A model generated the notes under the pieces. The model saw only the letters and a list, made by a program, of their open reading frames with translations, was not told the origin of the DNA and made no database searches. Both the position numbers and the translations under genes were made by a program. A stretch of DNA of 64,000 bases from Sympetrum striolatum. Its lineage: Eukaryota; Arthropoda; Insecta; Odonata; Libellulidae. This document shows positions 1 through 11,910 of the stretch, in pieces. The stretch spans positions 35,954,216-36,018,215 of the forward strand of contig OX388352.1 of the NCBI GenBank assembly GCA_947579665.1, given 5' to 3'. Numbering within the stretch: the first letter of the stretch is position 1; each line of letters opens with the position of its first letter.

Positions 1-3000
1 CCATCGGAAAAGGATCCAAAAAAAATCTTAAAAATCGCCACAGTGCATTTTAAACGGCAGATTTTTGCCCCGACCTAGCATCGAACCAAGGATAATATTC
101 GTAGATGTCTTTATGGTTTCCTTTAGATATGCGCGGCATCTAGCGATCCCTCGAGTTTCAACTCTCTCCTTTTCCGGGAAGTGCCTCAAAAAAATTTTCG
201 AAAATCCCCGCCATGTAATCTTATGGGGAAAATCGCGACTTTGGGGCCTTCTGGAATCGAACCCATTACACTGAGGTTCAAAGTCGGCTTTTTCCTGGAG
301 GTTGCACGTTATGGCCAATATGTCGTAAAAATTTCAAGGCATTGGCACTTGTGGAACATGGTTAGAATTTTGATCCCCTATATATATATAGGTATATCCG
401 GAGAAACGTCTATATATAATAGATAATTTAGTAATATTAATAGGAATAGTGACATAAACTATGTATTTTAATTTTAAAAGTTCAAATTTCTATTTTAACT
501 GTATTTAAGAAAGAAATAACGAAAAACCATTATTTTTAATCCCATCAAAAAAGTTTGTATGTATCCCCTAATATGCATCTCACTCTAAGAATTTTTGTGA
601 CACAAAATTACTCCCTAAACATTTCCACTTCTCTGAACTGATTTCATTAATAAATATCACATTTATTGAAAGAAGTACATCCTAAAAACTAAAGGTTGGA
701 ACGACGAAACAGAAATTACAATGAACTAACGAACTTTATATTCCTTGGTTCATAATTTCAGCGGTAAAACGAAATATTAACTGCAAAAATCATATATACA
801 ATATTATTACGTATAGATTTTGCATACAATTTTACATTGTGTATACGTCCCATTGTTGTGAACTTTTCAGAATTTATATTGCATCGATGTAAAATATCGC
901 TTATTCTGTTGTTACTAGTGTATTTATTATATTAGATCTGGTACACTAATTGGAAACAAACCAATAAAATTTAACAGATTTATTAAGGTTATAATATTTT
1001 TTAGCGTGGAAAATTCTGCATTTATTATGTTGTACAATATCTGCAAGATATAAATTTATTTACCAGAAGTACATCCCACAATCGTAAACCAAAATTATTA
1101 TGAGCAATCAGAAGAAAATAAAAGCAGCAGGAAAGTTATTTTGAAGGTTTTTGGTAATACTATTGTATGTGACGAGATTAAAATATATTTTAATGCCTGA
1201 ACATTGCATCACCATTTGATGCAACTTTCATATTTAAAGCGTGAATCACCGACACTCAAATCGTGAATTTTCATGAAAATTTCAGTCGTCTCTGCCATAG
1301 AGCAAGGTTACTTTTCCATAAAATAAATCTGAATAAATAAAGAAAGAATCAAGAAATATTTATTAATTCGTATTATTTGGTGTCAATGCCGATGAAGACG
1401 GTTAAAAGGAGAGTATTCGGACAAGGATGTATTCCTGATAAGTAGAGAGGTGAAATCGTGTTTTTTTCTGAAAAAAAACTTAGAGTAATATGTAAGTGTA
1501 ATTTTGAAGAAATTTCTAAAATATCACCGCAAATGAGTGAACTAAACGGTGGATAATTAAACTTGATAGGAAGGTAAATGGAAGTTTTAAAATACAAATT
1601 AATTTAGATAATAATAATTAAATAATAATACAAATTAATTTAGATTATATATGAGAAGGGAAATTAAATAATTTATTAATTATATACATCCGATTCATCG
1701 ACAAAATAGATTCACTTTAAATTGCTTAAGATGGATACACGTAATGCTAGATCGCCCCCTGCAGTGTACCCTGATTCTCGCGACAAATATCGAGTCTAGA
1801 CTTGACAGACTATTAATTGCGTATCATTGACAGACTACAATAGTCTAACCCTCGCAATACCCGGACCATATTCTCGTATTATTCACAAATATAGATTCTT
1901 CAGATTAGCACTAGAAAGAATTGATGGAATCGTAAAAAAACACGGAAATGATTCAGAGGCTACGAGGAAAAAACTAACAAAAAATTCCAAACAAATCAGC
2001 AAAAAATGACAAAATTCAGAAGTAAAACTTCATCATTTTGTTTATTTATTGCAGATATGATTCAATCACGCTTTTCACCTAAACTTCATTTGATATTTGT
2101 AAAAATATAAGCAAAGAGAATTAAAATTGTAATATCAGTCCGTACAAAGAAGCTTTAACAATTTATTAATTAATTAGCTATTGTTGACAGAATTGCACAA
2201 AGTGCAGTTATTTTAAATTTACAGTTTCAAAAGTTCTGCGATGCATCCTATGTATTACGATATTTTTCTACGTGCAATGAATTGTTCTTTATTTAATCAT
2301 CATCACCAGTAATTTTCAATCCGATGTCGGGCATTGTTCTATATTTAATGTAAGATACATCAACCAAAATTCAATATTTTAGATTGAGTAATTAGTTCCT
2401 TGTACATCAGGTCTAGAGCAATAGCCAACTATTCCATATAAGAATTGCCAAGAAAAGAAACCTTTCTAGCGACTTTTGGCGGTCATTCATTCCAAGCAAA
2501 TTATTAGTCAATAATTTTCAATCCTAAAGCATAAGTTGTTTAAGATTTATAATGCCAAGAAGGAGTACGAATAGATAAAATTATAAATAAATCTCAAATT
2601 AAGGATAAGCAATTAATAATACGATACTATAAGTCATTTTTAGCATTTATTTTACTATATGTATTATAATTATTTTTTATATAATATAGTAGTTTTATTT
2701 CATTTATCTAACAACATTTTCATCAATCTGTGACAATTTATTTGACGCCTTAGTACCGCGGCATTCGTTCAACTCTACGTAATATAATGTTCCCGACCGC
2801 TAATTCTCAAACTTTCTCAGTGTAATTCTTATGCGCCTCCTTTAACTTGAATTATATAATTGATAATTGTCGATTGGATTTATCTGCCCTCAACAATTCT
2901 TATTAGTTCATTCCTTTTTACATATCTGCAATTTATTTGAGTCAAAGCTACGGAAAAGATTATTTCATGCCTATTATTCTTCATTTTTTCTAAAGCTAAA

Positions 3001-5288
3001 CTATGCATTCGAGTATAAGATTCACTCGTACTCTTCCACGAGAAAAATTAGTCCTAGTTGGTAGTCTTCTCTACATTTTCTTCAAACCAATGAATGCGCA
3101 GGTAACATCATTATACGCACTGTCGACTGGACCGATTCGCAGAATGGTCATTTGGTCTGAGAACATAATTAACTGCATGCTGCAGCAGTTTTGGTAAAAG
3201 TTAACTTTCTCTTCTGAGACCTTTCTAAGACGCCAATTAATTTGCTGTCACTCATTATTCAAACCTATTATTTGCCTGATCTTTTGCAGCATTTTTGGCA
3301 GTATTTAGCGATAATTTTAGCAGAAATCTGACTTTAATTTGATAATTCATTGTGGAATATCGTAGTAGTTGTTTGGCAGCTCTAATATATGCATTTATGA
3401 GTCTAAACTGAAAGCTATTTACAAAGATTGGGGATTATCATGGATATTAGAAACCATTAGCATTATTATACCGGAACGAAACAATATGATTGATATGTTT
3501 TTATTTAATTATTTAATTTTCATCAAAAATATTATGAATTTGTTTCTCCTGTATTTATAAATATTCTATTGATTCTTGTTCGTGCTTGTTCTTTCATTTG
3601 AATACAGTTTTTTATGACATTTGTCAAAAAACCGTGTTTCTCACACAGAGATTTACAGTAACCCAGAGTGTAATATCATAATATACAACGAAACAACATG
3701 CACAGCGTACCTTTTTTAATAGGAAGATAGGGAAAAAAAACTGAGAGACGCCCATATATTAATGGTAATAAAACGGAATTCTTAAGAATGATTTCAAAAG
3801 TTGAAAGGTTTCAGAGGACCTCAGACAAAAACACAAAAAATATTGGTTACTTTGCAGTACCCACTCAACGGAAAAGATTGAGAATGGTAAAGGCGATATT
3901 TCATTGAACTAAATGAGATCTGAAGAAAAGAGAGGTACATGCTTAAGTAGGATAATGCCAATCTCTCGGCAACGGGGCTACACGAAAGGCGCCGCGGTCA
4001 GCAGAGCGTTGATCTGATAACATTTAGTTACCTGAATGTCTATGTTGTACGCAATCTTCACTGCTATATACTGCATATATTGTATCGATAATATTTTTTA
4101 TAATATGTATTTATTTGTTTCATGTAGTACCTAACGCATGCAAATTCATGAACTTTTCCCTTTTTCTTTTTCTTTTATGTAGTGTATTTATATATTTTTT
4201 CATGTTCTTTGACTATTTTAGTTATTACTATCGGTAGGCTTGGGCAGGTTTTTCACATCCCACTTCTTTGTGGATGTTTTCCTGCAGCTGATTTTTATCG
4301 TAGGAATCTCTTAGGTTTTTTCATCCAGAATTTTTCTAAATGTTTCTCATACTATTCTCTCTAATTTAACTATTCTATAATTAATGGCAATGAGTTAGAC
4401 GGAAGACAATTTTTAGCCTCGATCTCGCTCAAATAAAGGCGATTATTATTATAAAAACTAATGCTATGTCGATCTAATAAAGCTAAAAATAAAAATACAA
4501 TAGATTTCTTACTATAGATACTGTTTGAGAGGCATATAAATAAAACTTTGTCATGTATAACTGCTTTATTAATTACCAACAGTGTCTCAATAATGATGTG
4601 TGGATAAGCACCTACCGAGGGCACGAGAAAATGTTCCTCGAACTAAGTCGAAAGAATAAGAGAGAATGTGTGAAAATATGTGTTTGAAGCAAAATATGTA
4701 CGTAAGGATAGACAAGGATTGAGGAGTATTGTGAATAAAAGAAACAAACAACGAGCTTACCTCAAAGCGGCATAAAGTGTTTGATAGGAGAGGATGTGTG
4801 CATTCAAGGATTTAATATTTTAGAAACTGTTTGACCTATGTAGTACAAGTCAAACTCAGCACTAATAGAAGAAATAAAATCCGGATTAAAAGTTAACAAT
4901 ATAAAAGAATTTATGAACTTGATGAATTTGGTAATTATCTCTGAGTCAAAATCAATGCCAAAGCATTCACCGCTTGTCCTCATACATTCTCATCTATGCC
5001 CTGAATTGATGATATGCAAAAGTGATTTGAAATAATTTATACTGATTTGAAGCCCTGCGTATCTAACTGAGATAGTGCATACGTTTGCATGTCCCCGTGT
5101 GTGCAGAGTACTTAGTTACTCCTTGTACATAGGCGATTGATCAGCTTTTTTTACCAGTTACATCAACGTAAATTCTAATAGTCTAACTAGTCACCGCCTG
5201 ATAATCTTAAATTTCGACAAATCTTAAAGTATCGTAAGTATTATAGAGAAATGAGCAGATGTTAGCACTGGCACCGCATCACATAGGG
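1..5288. other. gene-free AT-rich stretch
   Basis: I see no gene here. The first 320 bases are richer in GC and CpG than what follows and carry overlapping short frames on both strands, so they may be an old interspersed repeat, but I recognise no family. A short TA-rich tract lies at 379-398. An 18-base AT-rich word near 1590 recurs near 1627, a small local duplication. Everything else is AT-rich with only chance-length frames. Confidence 0.6.
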
Positions 5289-5388
5289 CAGGGTTGGCAA
5301 ACCTTGTGCGGCTATAGTGCCATATTTAATGATTATAAATGGCTTTCGTGGCAATGTGGTGCTGAACCATACAGTGAGATTGTGAGAT
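5289..5388 (+). mobile_element. hAT-like MITE, one end only
   Basis: The segment begins CAGGGTTGGCAAACC, a hAT-type terminal sequence. For about 100 bases it matches the reverse complement of the right end of the MITE at 9,671-9,989; both share the words GTTGGC, TGCGGC, GTGCC and CAATGTGGTGC. I cannot find the second terminal repeat downstream, so this copy is truncated or its other end has decayed. Confidence 0.6.
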
Positions 5389-6354
5389 TGAGGGCCCGTG
5401 TTGCATAAGAATATCTTTAGGGGTATCCTGGTATCTCCGCGATCGTATGGTACGACAGATAAACAGGATTTTTTCCTGAATGCAACAAGAAAGCTCAGCG
5501 GGTTCTCGCAGACGAACTGCCGGATACTGAACCTGTTTTCACGTCGAAGGAAGTCGCCATAGTACTCCAATTCCTCCCACATGGATAATGAGTCCTCACA
5601 CAGGTGGAATCTTCGAGTTCATTCCAGACATTCTGTGTCTCCCTAAGACTAACTAATATTCATGTTCTTCAGCGCTAAAGTATACTATTTCTCTTTTTAA
5701 TAATAATTATAATAATAACAAAATGACTCTTCAGGCGAGATTAAGACTAAAAGTCTTTTTTTACGCTGAAATGATAAATGATTATTTTATCCTTGGAATC
5801 GGACTCTCATTCTTATGAACTATATAAAGTACGGCAATCTCCATACTCGATGCAATCTTCTACGGATATTGTTTACTTTACTTATTTTTTACTTTCATGA
5901 GATAAAAGAAGCGCTGTTTGTCTGTAAAACCATCAGACCAGGGAGTTGGTTGTATGTTCAATCCCTCCAGAATTAGCTGCAATGAGCTTAGGAAAGGGAA
6001 AGAGGTTTACTAGGTAAGATGTAGATAGAGGTAGTTTTACGTTGCTTTCCTCCCTAAGGCAAAAACATCTAAGTAAGCAGAGAAAAAGGAATAACAGCAA
6101 ATGGTCCAATGAATAACATCTTAATTAGCATAAATAAGCAGTGAATAGGGTTGATGACATTATTTAGTATCTCCCAGACCTTATTAACTCTCATATTAGC
6201 ACAGCCACGAACAAGACTTAGACAAAAATCAATTAGCAATACATTTTCTTTGCTCCAAACCAAAATAAAACTATTCCGTTCATCAAGATATGGTTAGACA
6301 AATAGGAGTGAAGAAGAGTCTAAATATAGAATAACGGTAGAAGAGGAAGCATAA
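5389..6354. other. no gene seen
   Basis: AT-rich sequence with no recognisable gene. The short stretch 5,990-6,060 (GAGGTTTACTAG ... TTGCTTTCCTC) resembles the duplicated unit at 15,474-15,780 and is probably a relic of the same unnamed repeat. Confidence 0.5.
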
Positions 6355-6692
6355 TGGTTCGAAAGGAATTGATGAAAAGAACTGAGAAAGTTTTCGCGTA
6401 GAACCTGGTATGATCACTAGTCTGGAATGTTTTACTCCACGGATATGAAGCACAAATACAGACAGAAGGACATCAAAAGAATGAAGGTTTTGAGATGTCA
6501 GTGTGGCGATAAATGTAAAAATAATTAGGCTTGACGGGTGAACAAGTGAAATATTGCTGGAGATGGCGAGAGAGAAACAGGTTTTGATGAAAGAAATAAA
6601 ACGGGGGCAAACTAAAGATGGGCGGGTTGACAATCAAAGGGAGGTATTGCTGAAGAAAGATGTTGAAGGTTGAAGGATGCAAGATGAGTTGC
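6355..6692 (+). pseudogene. decayed LINE reverse transcriptase C-terminus (RTE-like)
   Basis: Plus-strand translation across two frames gives the conserved tail found in many arthropod LINE endonuclease/reverse transcriptase proteins. First comes a stretch like LMKRTEK followed by VWNVLLHGYEA and GFEMSVWR (6,370-6,510). Then, after stops and a frame change, SEILLEMAREKQVLMKEIKR appears (about 6,543-6,602), then LLKKDVEG. The order and spacing match the region after the RT thumb, where consensus-like forms read SVALYG..TW, FEMWVWRR and ILEMVGEERSLLK. Several stops make it non-functional. Minus-strand frames over the same bases are shadows. The clade call (RTE-like) is from memory of the motif only. 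Confidence 0.55.
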
Positions 6693-9636
6693 CAGATTTC
6701 ATTCTTAATGTCCAGGACGAACATCAAATTCTACTCCTGCTTGGGAGGCTATAACGAGGAATTTAATATTCTGAATTACTATATATGGGCAAAAGCGTGT
6801 AAGTGGTGATACATACTCTCTTTTTCGAAATATGAATATGAGTTTTAATCTTCTTACATCACTATAAAACGCTCGAAATAAATATATGCATGAGAAGGAT
6901 GGATCCTAATTTTTAAAACAAAGTTTCAAAGACTGCCTGGATTAGAAATGGAAAACTAACGTATCCAATAATAATACCATTCTATATAAAAATTAAAAAC
7001 GAGAAAAATAAAGCCAAAAGAGGAACTGTAGGATGTTTAGCTGACATGTTTTCCAAGGTAGTGACTGTTCCCACCAAAATACGGGACATCTCTTCCATTC
7101 AGGAGTTCTTTCTCAGCGTACAGCGTAACGAACTGATTAAAATCAGGGACAAGCAAATTCTTCGAAAGCAATTTATACGAAAACAGATTTTCAAGGGAAC
7201 ATTCGTCGAATGAAAAATTCCTCGAAAAGAGATCTCACCAATAAATCTGATGTTATCCAAAATGTATATTAAAGGAACTGATTCGGAGTTGAAAGACATT
7301 CAGTAATGCCTATGCTATGCACCTCCTTTAAAGTTGGGATGGGAGTGGGCATTGCATTTTTGGCATTTATTTCCGAAGAATTTTTCATTCTAAGAATTGA
7401 TCGTTTGTTGAATTGATCGTATGAAGAATTCGTCATCGAAGAATTTGCCTGTAACCGAGACTAAAACTATGTTTCTAGATGAAATGTAGTTTACGTGCTT
7501 TATCAAATAGTATAGTAAACAGGTTTAAGGAGTACTTTTAGGGCACATTTTAAAGAAGCGTAGAAGACTACTGTGAGCAACATCTTACGTGGCTAATTTG
7601 TGAGAATGTTTTACAATATGCGATATGCGAAGGCTCTGTTTTTTTTTATTTTTCGCGACTGGTGTATATGTTTCGGCGCTGAAGCAGAAATAAACTAATA
7701 TCAGGAATATGTAATTTTCAACCGCACGAAAGATTTCAAATTATTCATAATTGGCTTTCGAAGTCACCTCAAAAAAACTGGGTTACAACGCGAGCGCTCT
7801 ATCGGTCGATTATCTTTTCTAGGCCAAGCAATGAAAATTCACCTCTGATTATTAGTGATAGAAAGGAACGCGTCTAAATTCAATGGTTACTGAAGGTATC
7901 GGATTCGCTATAATGTTTTATGAATTTTCTTCGGAATTAGAATAAATGCTAAAATTACGTTGATTCAACCATAGAAAGCTGCGCTTTTGCGTCTTTGTTA
8001 TTCTTCGTTCGAACTAATCTAATCTTCGTTCAACTAATCTTCATTAATACATAACCAGATATTATATGCTGTCTCATACAAACCTGAGTTCTTGAAGAAA
8101 ATATCTTGAACAGAATATTACAATCGCTGAAGCAAGCAATAAACCTGATTTTTTATGACGTACAATTATTGTTTTAGTGAGAAACGATGATTAAAAATTC
8201 CTTAGTGATATTGAAAGTTCCTCTCGTTCTAGTTTTTTGTTTCACTGAAAATATGGCTTCAACTAAAACATTTCTCCGTAGAAAAGCAAACCGATATAAG
8301 TTGATTTTACATACATAAAATTTATAGGTATTTTCTGGTAGGTCTTACCAAGTGGTCTTCTATCTTCCATTTCCCGAAATTTACTCTTAGAATCAGCACG
8401 GTCACCTTTAGATAGATGCCTTAATATTCATTCTCCGGATAACAAACATTTGCGGTGGAATCCCAAGGCTCATATAACTATGCGGTATGCTCTTAATAAC
8501 ATCTAAGAGAGCAAATGCTCCGCGTAAGGTTACTATAGTTAAAAGTATGGATGGATTTAATCGCAGATGTAAACGGATGTTATTTTCCGATCGAGCCGTG
8601 ATGACAGTAGAAGGCCTTCGGAAAAATGAGAATACCTCACCAATAAAAGTTCTTGCGCACGCAAACAATGTCCTTGCGACTTCCTTTTTTAATTAGCTGG
8701 GAAAGGAACTATCTTAAGTTAGCGCGAAAAAAGGACTTTTGTCTATGCGAATGGAAATACATGCCATGCCACCGTTTCCATAATGAAAATCCGAGTTATG
8801 TCATGGACATGATTTCGTGGTATCTGATGAAAACATGGGAAAATCCTAGAAGGGTTTTTCATGGAACCAATGAAAGTCATTAAGTTACCATGCTGTCAAT
8901 AGCTTAGACGTGGATATATGAAGAGTCATGAATGTTTTTAGCCTTTTATTCCAAGGAAGGATCAGTCAGCCAGGACTTAGCAAGATCCCCATGGTCCCTC
9001 TTATGATAACCCAACAAATCAATTATTATCTTTTCCTTGAGTATACATGTCAATATTATTGACAATTCAAAGTAGTGAGAATAACATTTGTTTCTGTATC
9101 ACAAAAATCGCTAAATTGACCATTCAATAGTTCTGTCGTTTTCTTTTTCTTATGATATTAGATTATTTATAGTTTTAAATCGTAATTGAAGGAATTAGGA
9201 AAAAGAAGGAAAAGAAAAGACCTTTCTATGGAGTTATTTAAAGGTAAAATTAATCACATTTCTCATCTCTGAAAACACTTCCTGCTGTTTACGAGTCGAC
9301 ATATAGTGCATTTGAGCATGTTTGCACATTGTTTATATTTCCCAGCTTAATTCTAAGATGCGAAAAAATTATTTGCTTTTATTTTAAATTTCTGTCGTAT
9401 TTTAACCGAGGTAGAGTGAGAGGGTACTCAGAACCCGGTAGTCGACGAGAGTACTTGGCCAACTATCCGGGGTTTAAGAGTTTTTCGCGCTTAAATTTGA
9501 CTTTATTAAAGTTGAAGAATAAGGCCTGGAAGTTGTAAAAGTGCCATGATCTTCAATCTCAGGGTTCTTCCTAGGGTTTGGAGAGGAATTCGGGCCTCGG
9601 CGCGGATGGATTACAATTCTATTTGATGAACGTGAA
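6693..9636. other. no gene seen; loosely repetitive patch
   Basis: No gene recognised. The patch 7,140-7,460 is dense in imperfect TTCGAA/GAATT-type words. The 11-base word GAATTGATCGT occurs at 7,394 and again at 7,410, so this may be a degraded tandem or foldback repeat. The rest is AT-rich unique-looking sequence. Confidence 0.45.
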
Positions 9637-10087
9637 GCAGTATTTGTATAAGTGCTTCCACAGTGTAGGTCAGTGGCGGCGAACCAATGGCACGCGGGTC
9701 CAAAGTGGCACGCGAGAGAATATCTTTTGGTACGCAGAATTCTCACAGCACTATCTTTATATCTACACTTCACTTAAAAAATGAAGCCCCTCAGTAAATA
9801 AATGTAGATTATGTTCATTAATAATGATTATTGACGATTACTTACGCTAATCACAAGACCTTAATCATATATATGACATTATAAAATGTATATCACCATC
9901 TCCCTGCATGGTTTCGCACCACATTGGCACTTAAGTCATTTACATTCATAAAATACGGCACGTATGCCGCAAAAGATTCGCCAACCCTGGCATAGGTAAT
10001 TTTGCACAAGAGCCTCCACAGGGAAACGAGCACCGGACCGCTTTCACCAAAGCCAAACGTACCGCCCACTTTGCTATCCGCGAGCCC
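9637..10087 (-). mobile_element. tRNA-derived SINE, split by a hAT MITE
   Basis: Read on the minus strand, 10,087-9,990 is a tRNA-like head (GGGCTC start, TTTGGCTTTGGTGAAAGCGG, a decayed B-box region, then TGTGCAAAATTACCTA). The tail resumes at 9,670-9,637 with ACCTACACTGTGGAAGCACT and an ATACTGC end. Both parts align with the complete SINE at 23,684-23,810. Removing the MITE and one copy of its target duplication leaves about 124 bases, the length of the complete copies. Pol III transcription would come from the internal A and B boxes; this copy is too worn to judge activity. Confidence 0.75.
9671..9989. mobile_element. hAT-superfamily MITE (319 bp)
   Basis: The ends are CAGTGGCGGCGAACC on the left and, reverse-complemented, CAGGGTTGGCGAATC on the right, as expected for hAT terminal repeats. 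The flanking 8-mers are GTGTAGGT and GCATAGGT (6 of 8 identical), as expected for an old 8-bp target duplication. The element sits in the tail of a SINE whose halves align on either side, which independently fixes both boundaries. It has no coding capacity, so a related transposase elsewhere would have been needed to move it. Confidence 0.75.
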
Positions 10088-11091
10088 TTGATGGATGCCA
10101 AACCCGAGAGGTTCTGACGTCTACAATTAAGAGTCCATCAAATAGAATTCGATGATATAAACACATTATGAAAACGAGTTCCACCCTATGTAATTGGAAC
10201 AAAAAATGTATGGAAAAATTAGGAAATTTTAATCGCAATAGGAAAGGGCAAAATGGAAATAATTTGGTTTGTAACTCGAGCAATGCCTATGCTCGTCCAA
10301 TCGAGAGTACTTATAAGTTACTTCAGGTGAATAGAGTAATAGAATTAATGCGAATCCCTCAGACGTGACATTCAATAATCAATAACGTCTGCATTTGTGG
10401 GGTCTTGCGGAAGATATGCGCCCATTAAAAGACGTCTTGCAATCGATATTTAAACACAAAATAGCGTTTCTAAAAATAATTTTTAAATTGTGAAATTGCT
10501 AATAAAAAACGTAAATGTAACTTTACTAATAAGCAATACAGGTTTCTATGGAGGAAGATTATCTTCCTCAAAATTCATCTTTTTCTTGGATTTATGCAAT
10601 GGACATTAGTGAATCTTTTCACTTGGGATAAAAACAATCCATGTCTAGTGGGAGGATTTGGAGTGTCGACTATAATCCGAGGTGGAAAAATAAAATCATG
10701 CCAAAACATAATGTTTAATACCATGATAATTTAGTTAATTTTATTATGTAGCAGAAAGGGTTATACGTTGTAAAATAACTGAGTTTTGGAGCACATCATG
10801 TAAGCATTTTGCGTGAGAGAATACTATTGATATAAAGGTTTTGATTAATGTACACATAAACCAAATATATATAACATATACAATATAAAAATAGGTATAT
10901 ACCTAACAGCGACACAACTGCATACTTTTTTTTAAATATACCCCTAAAATAAGTAATCAAAGTTCCACTGCACTTCGGCTAATTTAATTTGCATATAATT
11001 TTATTAAAATCATATTATTTTATTAAAATTCATATGAGTAAGGTTATAGAAAATTGATAAGTCTAAGTAGGAATATAACTATAGTGTCCAT
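10088..11091. other. no gene seen
   Basis: AT-rich sequence with no recognisable gene or repeat boundary. Confidence 0.5.
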
Positions 11092-11112
11092 AAAAGTGCC
11101 TCGACAGCTTAT

Positions 11113-11830
11113 TTTTACTTTCTCCATATACGTAGTATAGAGAAAGTATTGTTTTCATTAAAAAAATCGACTTCGAGATTTCAACGGAAATACATGTTTT
11201 GGGTTCCCTAGAACACGTATTGACCATTTTCGGAATGACGTCTGTGTGTGTGTGTGTGTGTGTGTGTGCTTGTGGGCACTCTAACGTGAAAACCATTAGC
11301 CGTATCAATACCAAACTTCATATATAGCACTGTGGTGGGTGCTGTCAGAGTTGATTAGTTTTTCGTTTAATCCGAAGTCGATCTTTACTTTTCGAAGCTC
11401 GTTTCCGTTTTTGCAAAATATCTCCATTAATCTGATATTTAGTTGTATACTATTATTTATAGAAGTTTTAGATTTATAATTTACTATAACTTTTGTATGA
11501 AACATATTTTTGTATAACTGATTGTTTAGAAGTTATTCATGAAATACTGATAAACCGGAAGTTGCTGATTATGTACTTTGTGGGCGCTCTGGGCGCTGTG
11601 GGCGAAAAGCCAATTTCATCGTTTTTCATCGAACATGTCCCGAGAAACATTATTTATAATGTTTATGACGTAAAATATAATATGATATAAATTAATCACT
11701 TATCTTCCAAGTTTAGATTGAATATAGAGTTCGAAAATACTGTCGTAGATAATTATAATAATAATAATTATAATATTTACATCTTATATATGGAGAAAGT
11801 CATGTGCAGGCCACATAAGATTTTTTATTT
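11113..11830 (+). repeat. rptA copy 1, uncharacterised interspersed repeat (about 718 bp)
   Basis: One of three copies of an unnamed repeat (others at 39,610 and 59,982). It opens TTTTTACTTTCTCCATATA and closes with TATATGGAGAAAGT plus a short tail ending CAGATTTTT, so it has inverted ACTTTCTCCATATA termini near both ends. All copies share CGACTTCGAGATT, GGAAATACATGTTTTGGG, TGACCATTTTCGGAATGA and a GTGGGCGCTCT word. A 70-odd-codon minus-strand frame is partly conserved among copies, but I recognise no domain. The ends here are fixed by the interrupted SINE on either side. Confidence 0.7.
11243..11268. repeat. (TG)13 microsatellite
   Basis: A perfect TG dinucleotide run inside rptA copy 1. 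The other two rptA copies have shorter TG-rich tracts at the same place, so the run expanded in this copy. Confidence 0.95.
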
Positions 11831-11910
11831 GTCATTTCCCTCTGGGAATCGAACCTGGCACCGATTTCACTAAAGTCGAACGCGCTACCCACTTAATATC
11901 GGAGATCCCA

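Larger units (their letters stand above)
11092..11910 (-). mobile_element. tRNA-derived SINE, split by repeat rptA
   Basis: The minus-strand head lies at 11,910-11,831: GTAGCGCGTTCGACTTTAGTG, then GGTTCGATTCCC (an intact B-box), then GAAATGAC. The matching SINE tail (TAAGCTGTCGAGGCACTTTT) lies on the other side of rptA, at 11,112-11,092. In complete copies these two parts are adjacent (GAAATKACCTAAGCTGTCG). rptA copy 1 therefore inserted into the SINE tail. A short sequence near GGGAGCC is missing from the head. Confidence 0.7.

Noticed and set aside
6283..6727. Minus-strand frames of 116 and 84 codons
   Set aside because: They overlap a plus-strand stretch that reads as decayed LINE reverse transcriptase, so they are shadows.
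11063..11314. Minus-strand frame of 83 codons conserved in three rptA copies as a real gene
   Set aside because: Partial conservation is expected from shared repeat ancestry; a (TG)n run encodes part of it and no domain is visible.
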